Below, in pieces: positions 12,756 through 24,600 of a stretch of 64,000 nucleotides of DNA. Position numbers and translations under genes: made by a program. The notes beneath the pieces are model-generated. The model was given only the letters and a program-made list of their open reading frames with translations. It searched no databases and had not been told where the DNA came from. This stretch comes from Purshia tridentata. Lineage: Eukaryota > Streptophyta > Magnoliopsida > Rosales > Rosaceae. Position 1 is the stretch's first letter. Each line of letters starts with the position of its first letter. The stretch spans positions 52,832-116,831 of the forward strand of contig QANT01007068.1 in NCBI GenBank assembly GCA_003254885.1. Direction: 5' to 3'.

Positions 12756-14637
12756 ATGATTTCTCTAGCTGATGTCTACCATGTTGTGGCAGCCACTGTG
12801 CCCCTATATGTTGCCATGATATTAGCCTATGTTTCTGTGAAATGGTGGAAGCTCTTCACACCAGATCAATGTTCTGGCATAAACAAGTTTGTGGCAAAAT
12901 TCTCAATCCCACTGTTGTCATTTCAAGTGATCTCTGCCAACAACCCCTACAAAATGAACCTGAAACTCATTTTCTCAGACTGTTTACAGAAAGTAATTGC
13001 TTTTTTAGCATTGACAGCAATCACTAAATTCAGCTCCATTGGAGGCTTGAATTCGATCATAACAGGTCTCTCTCTCTCAACCTTGCCTAACACATTGATC
13101 TTGGGGATTCCTCTGTTGAAGGCCATGTATGGGGATGAAGCTGCTCTGCTTGTTACCCAGATAGTTGTCTTGCAGAGCTTAATCTGGTACAATTTATTAC
13201 TGTTTCTGTTCGAGTTCAAAGCCGCTAAGGCAGCCTCTGTGACACCATCATCAGAAGCCACTGCAGGTAAAACCATCACCAATATGGTACATGTGACATG
13301 TGTTGTAACAGCATAAACCTCTCTTTGAACTCCTTAAACACAAGTGGTTGAGTCAATTCCATCTTGTTCCTCCTACTTTACTAACTTAAGATGACATCTT
13401 TGGGTCCTGAACAGAATTCAAGTTTCTTCTTGGGGTTTTCATTGTACTGTACAACTGGGGTCTTAGCAATATATGTTTTATCTTAAATACTATTATGATG
13501 TGAACAAATGTTTGATATGACCCTACTTCCAGCAAAAAGTTTTACCTATAAAAAATGTCAATATAATGTTAATAGCTGCATTATTAATTGGAAAACTACA
13601 CTGCTTTCTCCCATATGAACTCTTAGGTATAGCATACAAATGCATTACTTCTTACTTCCAAATTGTCTATATTCTCACATGAACAAAATTTTTGGTCTGT
13701 TTTCTATTTGAAGAGGAGATGGAGAACCCTCATGAAGCACAATCGAAAGAGGAAGCAGAGGATGAAGCAAGAGCCAGAACTCCTAAGAAAATCAAATCTA
13801 TACTCTTGACAGTTGGGAGGAAGCTTATTACCAACCCCAACACCCATGCAACATGGTTGGGTCTTATTTGGGCAAGCATACACTTCAGGTAGCCATAAGG
13901 AGGTTTATATAGGCAATTAGCTAGACATAACTTTCTTCACTTTTGATGGTTCAATTATATGTTTCTTACTTAGCAAGAGCAATGGGTTGAATCTGTTGCA
14001 GGTGGGGTGTGAAATTGCCAGAAATTGTTACACAATCAATTTCAATACTTTCAAATGGAGGACTTGGTATGGCCATGTTCAGCTTAGGTAAGAAGAAACC
14101 TCAGATATTACCTGCCATGAATTTGAACCACAACCCTTTGGAACGTGAATTAATTTTGTGCTCCTTAATAGGCCTTTTCATGGCATCACGGACTAGCATA
14201 ATAGCATGTGGGACACGAATGACAATATTAGCCATGGGAATGAGGTTCATGGCCGGGCCTGGCCTAATGGCGATGTCCTCCTTCGCAGTTGGACTAAGGG
14301 GCAGAATACTCAGAGTGGCAATTGTGCAGGTGCATACATTTTGTTTTCTTTAGTCTATGGTACATACAATACAAGGCTTAACATATACTTTCCTGTTTAC
14401 TGCAGGCTGCTCTTCCTCCAGGAATCGTTCCTTTCGTTTTCGCCAAAGAATATAATGTACATCCAGACATATTGAGCACAGGGTAACCATTGATTTTGTC
14501 CATCTTGTATTAATAATTCCTGCATATGACTCAAATGAGGTTCTGAGATCTGGTTTTTCTTTGGATGCAGGGTCATTTTTGGCATGCTCATTGCCTTGCC
14601 AATAGCATTGGCCTACTACTTCCTACTTGGACTATAA
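12756..14637 (+). CDS. PIN8: Short (ER-type) PIN auxin efflux carrier, PIN8-like
   Basis: PIN proteins move the hormone auxin across membranes. Short PINs with a reduced central loop (PIN5/PIN8 class) act at the endoplasmic reticulum in auxin homeostasis. Exon 1 (12756-13266) starts [20 protein letters not shown] and encodes the N-terminal transmembrane block, with [19 protein letters not shown] and [20 protein letters not shown]. Exon 2 (about 13714-13890) holds a short acidic loop ([17 protein letters not shown]) and [19 protein letters not shown]. Later exons give [41 protein letters not shown] and the end [18 protein letters not shown]. The loop is far shorter than in PIN1-type carriers. 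The order of segments and the N-terminal wording match Arabidopsis PIN8 better than PIN5. Arabidopsis PIN8 is pollen-expressed; the same role here is inferred. Confidence 0.93.
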
Positions 14638-15661
14638 AAAATTATATTTCAGCATGGAACCAGCTGATACTAAAACAGAAAGTTTGTGGAGCACAATTTG
14701 AGGACCATGAAATGGTGGTCAATTTTATTGAGGATACAGTAAGATGGAAGTCTCTTTCAATTTGTTAGAATTTGTTTGACATTTAAGGTATGATAAGGGC
14801 CTGAATAGTGAGATTAGAGTCATGTAAATTCACCTTGTTCATTCAAGAAGAATAGTAAAGGAAAATGGATATATTTTATGAGAAATATTGATCAAGAAGC
14901 AGTGGGTGGATCAGTTATAACTCTGCAGCTTTGCCATTGCTAGTAAGTAGCATGACCAATAGCTTCTTAAAATCTTGTTTTATTTTTGATTGATAACATT
15001 ATTAATCATCAATAAGAATTAAGAATAACAGTTCCAGAACAAAAAATAAACGAAAAACCCAATATGATTAATGCAAATTACAAGTAAGTCCAATCTTCTA
15101 GTAGTTCCAAGCACGTGAGGTCACTTTCACGTTATCCTATTTTGTTATTATAAAAAAAAATGATCTTTGCAACAATATGTATTAATATTTGGATTTTGTT
15201 TTCTTGGTCTGAAATTAATGTGGATAGCATGAGATATATTCACCCGGAAAACCTTGATTTTAATGAAGTTTTCATTGTTTTGTAAAAATCAAGAAAAATA
15301 AAAACTTTGAAATTTCCTTACTTTTCGACAAAGAAAAAGAGCCAATGAACCAAGTAAAACTAGCTTGGCCGAAACGCCAAGCATTACGTGACAAATTCTT
15401 AAAAACCCACAAGAAAATCCCAAAATTGAAATCAACGGTGAGAAAAAGCGAGATCTGACGGCTGGCATAAATTGAGAAATAAAAGGGAGAGTAAAAAGTT
15501 AAAAACTCACCGAAAAGAAAGGTGAAATTGAAATTAGGGCTTTTCAGCCCCCTATATACGGCTCACACTCACAGCCTTTGCCATCTTTCATTGTCGCTTC
15601 TTAGAGTTACAGAGAGCTTTCATTGTTTGTGTATTTCGGATTCCATTCTTTGCTCGACAAA
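14638..15661. other. Intergenic region; PIN8-like 3' UTR and VDAC promoter
   Basis: The first few hundred bases are probably PIN8-like 3' UTR. The remainder is AT-rich promoter DNA for the VDAC gene, with TATATA at 15553-15558 about 105 bases upstream of the VDAC start codon. Nothing else is recognised. Confidence 0.6.
15553..15558 (+). promoter_or_regulatory. Probable TATA box of the VDAC gene
   Basis: CCTATATACGG lies about 105 bases upstream of the VDAC ATG. It is followed by a pyrimidine-rich leader with CTTTCATTGTCGCTTC, which fits a highly expressed plant gene. The call is by position and sequence only. Confidence 0.5.
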
Positions 15662-17664
15662 ATGGTCGGTCCTGGTCTTTACACTGACATCGGCAAGAAA
15701 GCTAGAGGTATATCTCCTTCAATTCTTGAATCTAAACCCTGAAACTTGAACCCATTGATTGATGTGTTTGAATTTTATCTTATGTTATTGTGGGTGTGGC
15801 AGATCTTCTCTACAAGGATTACCAGAGCGACCAGAAGTTCACCCTGAGCACCTACTCTCCCACTGGAGTGGTCAGTTCTCTCTCTCTCTCTCTCTCGTGT
15901 TTTGCTCTGCGATCTCCATTTGTGCATATCTTTTCACTTGTTGAATTTAAGGTTTCGTTTCTTGGTGTATATTTTAGCTGTTATTTATTGTTTGTAATAT
16001 ATAATTATATTCCACTCGCGGCTGAAATACTGGCCTGCAAGTAAAACTTCTTAAGTATAAAAGTGATGAGTTTGCATTGCAAAATGTATGGGTAAGGTCT
16101 TGGTCTTGGTGACTCTCAAGGATAAGTCTTGCTTATTGTTTTGTTGCTGCCTGTATGTCAAAATGGCTATGAGTAGCTAGACCTTGCATCATTTATTTTT
16201 ATTACTTTTTTTTTTTTATATTTTAATTTTCTGTGATTCTTCGGGGGAATTGAATGATATTATGTTCTGTGGTAATTTCTCTTTTGGATAATGCTAACAA
16301 ACTGCTAGTTTAATGAGTAAGGGGCCTTCCATACAAATTTTGCACTTGTTTTACTAGATTTTGTTGAATTTTTGATAAATTTAGTAAAATTGCTAGCCAA
16401 CAACTCATGTAGCCAAGTAGCAGCTGACTCACTTTTACAAACGTGGCACTTAATTATAATTTTTCTTTAGTTTAAGCACTGTATGCCTTAAATTAATCGT
16501 GTATTTCTATGATTACTTACTGCTTCATATCTGCAGGTTATCACATCCTCAGGAACAAAGAAGGGTGAACTGTTTGTCGCTGATGTTAACACTCAGTTGA
16601 AGAACAAAAATATCACAACTGATATCAAAGTTGACACCGATTCCAATGTAAGCACTTGAATTTATTTTTCTTTCCATTTCACTCTATTTTTGTTTATATC
16701 TGACTTCTATTGAATCTGTTTTATTGCCTTTTTTTTATTAATGCTTCAATCTTACCAAATGTTTGTATTGTTATCAGCTTTTGACCACTGTTACGATCGA
16801 TCAACCTGCCCCTGGCGTGAAGGCAATCCTTAGCTTCAAAGTTCCTGATCAGAGGTCTGGCAAGGTAGGAACGTTATGTCTGGTTTTTTGTTTTCACGTT
16901 TTTTTGCTCTCTTTTTTTCCCTTATGTGGCTACAGTTCCCTCGGTTGCGAAATTTTATCTAATCTGTGAGTGATCATGAACAGGTGGAACTCCAGTATTT
17001 GCATGACTATGCAGGGATAAGCACCAGCATTGGGTTGACAGCAAATCCTGTTGTTAACTTTTCTGGTGTTTTTGGAACTAATCTTCTTGCACTTGGTACT
17101 GATGTCTCATTTGACACAAAACTTGGGAATTTCACCAAATACAATGCTGGATTGAGCTTCTCAAATGCAGACTTAATTGCTTCATTGGCACTGTAAGTAT
17201 TCTTTTGGTTGTACATCTGATAAGAGGAAATTTTATTTTATAATACTTACATTGTTCTCGTTATCGTCATATAAAAGACCCACCCTCCATCTGTTCTTAA
17301 TTGCCACATAGTAGAGTGGTAGCTTGTTCTTACATTATTTAAAATTCATCTTATCAGGAATGACAAAGGTGACATCCTGAGTGCATCCTACTATCACATT
17401 GTCAATCCCCTTGCTAACACAGCTGTTGGTGCCGAGGTTACCCATAGATTTCCAACCAATGAGAATACCATCACTGTTGGTGCCCAGCATGCACTCGATC
17501 CTTTGACCACTGTCAAGACACGAGTGAACAACTTTGGCAAGGCAAGTGCTCTTATCCAGCATGAGTGGCGTCCAAAGTCATTTGTCACCATTTCAGGAGA
17601 GGTGGACACCAAAGCTATTGAGAAGAGTGCCAAGGTTGGGCTGTCTCTGGTTCTCAAGCCATGA
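15662..17664 (+). CDS. VDAC: Mitochondrial outer-membrane porin (VDAC)
   Basis: VDAC is the beta-barrel channel that passes ATP, ADP and other metabolites across the mitochondrial outer membrane. The spliced protein starts [20 protein letters not shown], the conserved N-terminal helix. It continues with beta strands including [36 protein letters not shown] and [18 protein letters not shown]. The C-terminal exon contains [20 protein letters not shown] and [19 protein letters not shown], ending GLSLVLKP. Six exons are visible, and the length of about 276 residues is typical for plant VDACs (the old 34/36-kDa potato porin family). The short 5' exon ends just after KKAR. Intron 2 begins with a CT microsatellite right after its donor. 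I cannot say which VDAC paralogue it is. Confidence 0.96.
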
Positions 17665-20082
17665 GGGAGCATGTTGCTCACTATGGCAGGGAGCATTGAG
17701 GTAGAGCATAGCATAGTTGTCTTTCTAGACTGACTGTTTTTTGTTCCCAAAGTTGGTTTTCTTGTTTCTTGGAGCAAGTCCATATGTTACGTGTCATTCC
17801 ATTTTGGAGGGTTTGAGTTGTAAAAATAAAAATTTCATGTGTCAGACATATTTTTGTACTTGGTGTTTTCTGTGGCTGTTAACAGAGGATGATGAAGGCT
17901 GTAGTGGAGAGATTTGATTTTCAACTTTGTTTCCATTTTTGGTAGCTGTTCACTTTTCCTCGGATAATGATAATTGCAGCCTTGTTTTACATAATTGTAT
18001 TTAATTGGTCTTGACTTGGTTGGATGTGGGGATGGTGAATTCGTGAATGCTCTCGCTGGTTTCTGTTTTTTACTTGGATTGTGAATTCTCCTCTTCCCCA
18101 AAATTGGAGAAGCATGTTTTATTGGGCTACTGACGTGTATGAATGAGAAACATCTGGAATGTCCACTGTTCTTATTATTCTATGTGATGAATTTTAGACA
18201 GTAGGGATGTCTAAGCAGGGTTAAGCCTGTGAGCAATCGCTGAATAGTTTAATCAGTGGAACAATTCGATATTTGAATACAATTGTTTGATGGAGTAGGT
18301 TGAGCCTGTGAACAACCGCTTATGTTGGATTTTGACTTTGGAAACGTATCCTTTTCCTCTGTGCAGGGAATGGTACTTCAATTCTTGATCAATTATACGT
18401 ACTTTTGATTTTGTTACTTATTAGATTTGTCATTGACAGACTCATTGTTAACCATAATGAACGGTGTAGACCACGCACATTCCAAGTTCAATTTCCTTTC
18501 ACTATCATACTTATACTAATAAGATAAAAGTTATATGTATAAAAAAAAAAAAAGGTATGCTTTTCTATTTTTAATCGTATAATTTAAAAAAGTAAAACAA
18601 AAATTAAACCTCCATCCATAGCCCCATGACTCCCATCTCTCTCCAGCTGCAGCAGTCCAGCTCTAGTCTCTAACAAGTACCAACATGCATGCATCAAGCC
18701 TTTTTTTTTTTTGTTCCAAATCTTTATTGCGGGTCCATGGAATTTTAAGTAGACTATCAGTCTTACACAAAGGTCAAATTGCAGAGTCAGAGAGAAACAT
18801 CAATTCTGGACTTTAGTGGTTTGGTTAATGCCAAGGACCAAGGTTGCAAATTCCCAAATATCTCAACCACCAAAATATAAATATCAAACACAACAAAAGG
18901 AAGTTTATGTCACTAGAGGAAAATGTTTCTATTATTTTGAAGTGTTAACAAAGATACCACCTTTTCTATGTGAAGAAGACTTAAGGTGATTGCATAGGAA
19001 CTTTCAGAAAAGTATAATACAACATTGTACATTTTAATTCTGGAAAAGTTACTACAATGTAGAGCTAACCAAAAGTCAGGGAGACTTTGTTATGTTGCTC
19101 CTACATCAAGAAAAATAGCCACTTATTGCCAGGAAAAGAAGTTTTTTTTTTGGTGGTAAATTACTAAAAAATCCATTTTAGAGCCCTTTGTACAAATAAG
19201 TCTCATTTTGTACAGCTAAATCCATACTCCATACTTTGTCTATGGGAAAAAACATAACGTGGACTTATTTGTACAAAATGGACTAAAATATTCTAACATT
19301 TTAGGTGAATTTACAAAGAGTTCTAAAATGAACTTTTTAGTAATTTACCCTTCTTTTTATTTTTTTTAAATAATGGTCTTTTTTTTAATGGCCAAATTAA
19401 TGGTCTTTGTTTCTAAGTATAACTCATAATCTAATATCCTGAGTTAAAAACAAATTGTGAAAATAGAGAGCTCGAAAATGACTGGTTATGGTTAGGTAGG
19501 AACTAAGAAGTAATAATGAAATGATTGTGATGGAAAACAAGCTTCCAAAAATAGAGGCAAGTGTGATATAGTCCATATGCGTTTGTTTGTTACTTTGTCT
19601 TGGGAAATTTATATGAGCCATTATATGTTCAGGTTGTAATGTGCTCTAATGAGCCATTACACCCTTCATCGGTTCACCCATCACATGTTCTAATGGTGGA
19701 GAATTTATTCATATTCTCGAAGTCCCGAGTTTAAATCCCATCCCCTAATATCAAAATAATAGATAAAAACTTGCAAATCCCTTTCACAGACACACCTTCC
19801 TCGGTCACTGACAAAATATATTCCAACAAACAAGTAATAGACCTTAGGGATAGATAAATTACCAAACCTGAGCATACATACATGAGGTGCAAAGGTGGCT
19901 TGTTTCATCATTTTACAGAAACAGTGAGATGGTGGCAAACACTAAGCAATATAACTCTTCGGAAAGAAAAAAGGATTCTTCTTTTGTGCTATAAAGCCTA
20001 TAATTGATACAACAATCCGAAGAAGTTGGCACCACATGAGAGTCAAATCTAAGATAATAAGCATACAGAAAAATCAATCCCA
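17665..20082. other. Convergent intergenic region between VDAC and PBL34-like genes
   Basis: This region starts with the VDAC 3' UTR. It holds a foldback MITE-like element at 19154-19350 and a short imperfect direct repeat near 18220-18320 (about 20 bp, GCCTGTGAGCAATCGCT-like). A possible SINE-like remnant near 19640-19770 contains a degenerate pol III B box (GAGTTTAAATCCC). No protein-coding gene is visible. Confidence 0.6.
19154..19350. mobile_element. Foldback MITE-like element
   Basis: The left end reads GGTAAATTACTAAAAA and CATTTTAGAGCCCTTTGTAC. The right end is its near-perfect reverse complement (TTTTTAGTAATTTACC preceded by CTTTGT/CATTTTAG in inverted form). An inner pair, TTTTGTACAAATAAGTC and its inverse, also matches. 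The whole element of about 196 bp can fold into one long hairpin and has no coding capacity, as expected for a miniature inverted-repeat element. I could not identify target-site duplications with confidence, so the superfamily is open. Confidence 0.7.
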
Positions 20083-22892
20083 TCATTCTTTGAAGTTAGG
20101 TTTAGGTGATTTGTGAGGATAACATGGAGAAGCAGGAGGACCATTTGTGCTTGACAAGCTCCTTACCGGTTGTCCATTCCTTGGTACAAATACTGCCTGC
20201 GTTCTAATGCCATTCTTAGCATTTGAGTTGGACCTGGTGGTACGAGCTGCTTGCATAGTTTGGAAGTGATAAGAAGAACTGGCCATATCCTTCAGGTTTT
20301 GTAGAGGCTTTAGGGCTTCAACGACTTCACTCATTGTTGGTCTAGCTTTTGGGTCACGGCTAAGGCAGTGGGAGGCCAGCTGAACAGCTTTTTGCGCACC
20401 TTTGATTGAAAAATGACCTTCAAGACGGGGGTCAATTAACTGGAATAAACTCCTCTTGTCTCCAAAAAGTTGTCTTGCCCATTCCACAAGATTGTGCTCC
20501 CCATTTGGTCTATTCTTATCCATGGATCTTCTCCCATTTAGCATTTCAAGTAGGACTACTCCAAAACTGTACACATCACTCTTTGAAGATAGATGTCCTG
20601 ATCCCAAAAGCCATGTTAGAATTAAGTAATGCCAGCTGATGATTAAGTTATCAAAACTACACGCACATCACAAAACTGTTAAGAGTATATGACCTTAGTA
20701 TGTGATTATTCATCAGAAGCTGAATATTTTGGATAGAACACAAAGTACTGATCTTTTAACCTATTTTTTTGCATATTTGATGGTGTTGCAACTTTACAAA
20801 AACTAATTAAGCCCTCTATGTTCATAAGAAATGGATTGTAAGAGAGAGGGAGGAGTCACAATTTAGCATTCACTTGTCCAACTTGTTTGACAGTTGAAAG
20901 TAAAAAATAGCTCAAATAAATAGATTTTTTCTATAACCAGTCACCACTAGCTGGTATTTCTCAGTTAGAGTAAATGTAGAATTACCAAAACTACTTTATG
21001 CCAAAAGATGATAATTATCAAACTCACCAGTCATCACATACTCTGGGGCTGCATAACCATAAGTTCCCATAACTCGCGTGGACACATGAGTTTTATCACC
21101 CTCAGGACCATCTTTGGCAAGTCCAAAATCCGAAAGCTTGGCGTTGTAATCCTAAATTAACATTATCATTTTCAGAAATGAATAGGAATACTTAAAGAAA
21201 AGGAAGTCGTTGCTTAGTTATAGTCACTTACCGCATCTAAAAGGATATTAGATGTTTTAAAGTCACGATATATGACCGGTCTTTGAACTTCTTCATGAAG
21301 AAAGGCAAGACCCTTTGCAGCACCGAGAGCAATTTTCATTCTAATAGACCAAGGAAGAGGCAGGGACCCTTTTTCATGCAAAATGGTTGTTACCAAAGAA
21401 CATTAAAAAAACAATAAAAACACACTAACAACACAAATTCAATAGCTACCTTGGCCACATGCATTTCACTATGCTAGTATTTAATATAAGTGGTCCGATA
21501 TACAAGCAGTCAAATTAAAGAAGGTGAAAGGACCAGTTGCTTACTTCTGAAGAGGTGGTTTTCCAAACTTCCCCTAGGCAAAAACTCATAAACCAATAAC
21601 CTCTGATCATCTTCAATGGAGTAACCAATCAATTTTACCAAATTAGGATGGATGAGATCACCAAGAAAATGAATTTCAGCCTGAAATACAAGAAAAGAAG
21701 ATTATGATACTAACTGAACGGAAAAGGAGACTAGTATATAGTTTAGGTATGCCATTAAAAAAAAATTATAAACCTTAAGTTGGAAGTAGAATATAGTAGA
21801 AGAAAGAATAGGGAAGTCATACAAGCCATTCTTTGTGACCCTGAAGTCCATCATGGTTGAGGGTCTTAACTGCAACCGTAAGCCCAGTACCAGGTTTCAC
21901 AGGAGCAGTTCCATTCTCCTCGATCCAACCTTTGAATACACAACCAAATCCACCCTCACCAAGAAGACTCTCAGGTCTGAAGTTTCTAGTCGCTTGCTTG
22001 AGCTCATTAAAAGTGAATTTTCGGAGCTGAGATGCAACCTTCAGTTCCTCACTGAAATAGGGTGTGGATAAAGTACTTCCAGCGTTACTAGTAGTTGTAG
22101 AGGACCCTCCGCGAGCAAGTTCTCGATCTCTACTTTTCTCATTCGAAGATTTAGTTTCTGATTAACACAAGGTCCGACTCACTTCAGTGAATGATACATA
22201 TTCTAGTATGTACTTGAATGAATGATGTTGGTATTTGTTGTCCCCTGTTTGTTGGGAATCTCATAATGAATGCCAGACACTAGCTATGCAAGTGTATAGC
22301 TAGTAAATGATTTTGAACTGAGACTAACTAACTGCAATTAATCAACCATATGTAATAAAGTCCAACATGCATGAACATTAAATGATTGTTGCATAAAAGG
22401 GTTGTTCGACCTAAATAACATTATACAGTTTTAGAATGAAAACGGCTTGCAAAAGATTTACTTTCGGTAACTTATAAACTTCGCTTACTAAAAATAAAAT
22501 TTCACACACCAAACGTGAGCGAGTTAAAACCGTTTCCATAAGCAGTTTTCTAAAATCCTATGATGTTAACATGCCTCTCCTTTACTTCTTTAGCTGCCCA
22601 AACAATTTACCAGCCAAGAGAAAAAAAGAGCATAAAAAAGAAAAAAAATCCCCACCTTCGAAATTTATGTGCTTAACAAGAATTTGACAAAATAACAAAG
22701 GGAAAATAAGGAGTTACCATAAGACATAGTAGTCATGGTGCTATCAACTTTGGATCTTGAAGGCATGCAGGTCCCCAAAGTGAACTTAATCCAACACCCA
22801 GTTTCCTCCACTTCCCCATCTTTCTTCTTCCTTCCTTTTGATTTGTTCACATCCCAACTCTCCACCTTACTAGCATTAAGCACCAACCCCAT
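20083..22892 (-). CDS. Receptor-like cytoplasmic kinase, RLCK-VII, PBL34-like
   Basis: This Ser/Thr kinase acts beneath cell-surface immune receptors. The start chosen is [20 protein letters not shown] at 22892, because the MG start fits N-myristoylation and the PBL34-36 family; an in-frame ATG 42 bases upstream is also possible. Exon 1 has [20 protein letters not shown], with cysteines suited to palmitoylation. After a long first intron come ETKSSNEKS and [20 protein letters not shown]. The kinase domain shows [11 protein letters not shown] (glycine loop), VAVKTLN (ATP lysine), [12 protein letters not shown] (catalytic loop), DFGLAKDGP (metal site), [14 protein letters not shown] and [19 protein letters not shown]. 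The C-terminal tail ends [16 protein letters not shown]. All catalytic residues are present, so it should be active. Overall similarity is closest, from memory, to Arabidopsis PBL34/35/36. A GA/CT microsatellite lies in the probable 5' leader. Confidence 0.93.
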
Positions 22893-23116
22893 CTTCCAAA
22901 CGCTTCTAGGTTCAGATTCCCATGGCTCAAACACCCAAAAATTTCACATACCACATAGAAACAATTTCAAACCACCTGTATGCAAGCCAAGACCGACCAA
23001 AAACAGTACAAAAAGTCTGAAAGCTCACAGAAATGTGTGTTACAACAAAGATCGAGCAGTCATATGTTCAGTAACTGAAATTGGATCATACCCAGTTGGT
23101 CAAAAAGGCCAGAGAG

Positions 23117-23151
<35 letters not shown>

Positions 23152-24600
23152 ACAGAAGGCGTGGAAAGAGAGGCTGCTTAAGAAAGAGGGAAAGTTTTTC
23201 GCTAATGGGGCAGGTCGGGCGGCTTGAAACAGAGGAGGCGGGCAGGACGGGCATGAGAGAGAAGGAGAAAGCTTTCACAGTGCTCCAGAACAGTAACTTT
23301 GGCATATTCCGAACATCAAATCAAAGTATGGCACTTGGGAATTTTTGCCCATTATGGTTAACTTATGGGTATTCATTGGCAAAACAAAACAAAAAAAAAC
23401 TTATAGGTCATAGACTCATAGCCAAATCGCACAATCACTGCTGCACATTTATGAATAATGCAACTGTAGTCATATTCGTTTATAAGTTATAACTTGTTTT
23501 TTATTTTTTATTTTTTTATTAATATCGTGAATTATAGTTTAGATAACAAGTAGTCTATAATATAATATTTATTTAATAAACTATTATTATTATTTTGATA
23601 AATTTTATATACTATTATTGAAAGATTAATTGTTGATGAATGCATATCAAATCATTTTTAAACAACTTAATGATAGTATGTTTATTAATATATTATGTAC
23701 TATTTTGTTCTCATCTTTACTCTTTCAACTACTAGTCACCTCTCACAATCTCACATACATCTCAAGTTCTCAACTCTTTCGGTTCACCTCAATTCTCTTG
23801 CTAAGTTGCACATGCACCCTGTATGCTCGACCCTCCAAATAAATATTATACTATAGCACATCTGAAATTATTATATAGGCCAAGGACACATTATATAATA
23901 TCATATAGGCTAATTAATTCTTTCAATATATTCAAGACCATTTTTCTTTTTTTGGTTCAACTCAACTAAAAGAATTAGTGTGGATTGCGACAGCATTCCG
24001 CTTTTCTTTTTTTTTCTTTTTTCTTCTCTCTCTCCTTTTATGGATAGGATAGCATTCCTTTTTACCAATTCTGTGTATATATAACTGAAGTTGATACCTC
24101 TACTTGGACTATTCCTTTTCCCCCTTTAGGACAGAGAAGAGGTTTTAGATTAATGAATACTAAAAATAAAGACAACATTAATTGGAGTTGTCACCGGTCA
24201 CGACGTGTCCCATGTATTTAGCATAATATAATACCACTCCTATTTGATGCAACAGAACCACTGTACACAAGATCGAAATTCCAAAACCCCAATAATGAAT
24301 AATTCTACCGGAAGGAAAGCATGCAGTTTGCATTTAAATTTCATAAAAAAAAAAGAGTAAGCTATACAGAATCACAAAACCCATTTATTTGGGTTGCGAG
24401 AGGTAAGTACATCATTAAACTACAACATGCTTGCAGACCCATTTTCTTTCATCAACTAATATGACCAGGCTATGTAGTTCACGTCTTATACTCCTTACAT
24501 AACTCATAAGTCAGTAATGTACATTCATCGGTAAGCCATAGCCATCGACCTGAAAAACTATTGGGGGGTTTTTCAGTCATGAAATTTGTGTTTGAAAACT
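22893..24600. other. Intergenic region between PBL34-like and CLP1 genes
   Basis: It contains the PBL34-like 5' region with a pure GA microsatellite at 23120-23148. After that comes AT-rich DNA (23480-23700) with no ORF of substance, and the likely CLP1 3' UTR close to 24600. No transposon ends or RNA genes were recognised. Confidence 0.6.
23120..23148. repeat. (GA)n microsatellite upstream of the PBL34-like gene
   Basis: About 14 uninterrupted GA units lie roughly 230 bases upstream of the kinase start codon. On the gene's own strand this is a CT tract, a common feature of plant 5' leaders. Confidence 0.9.

Noticed and set aside
22735-23181. Plus-strand frame ending in RERERERE
   Set aside because: It is antisense to PBL34-like exon 1 and then runs through the GA microsatellite, which produces the Arg-Glu run.
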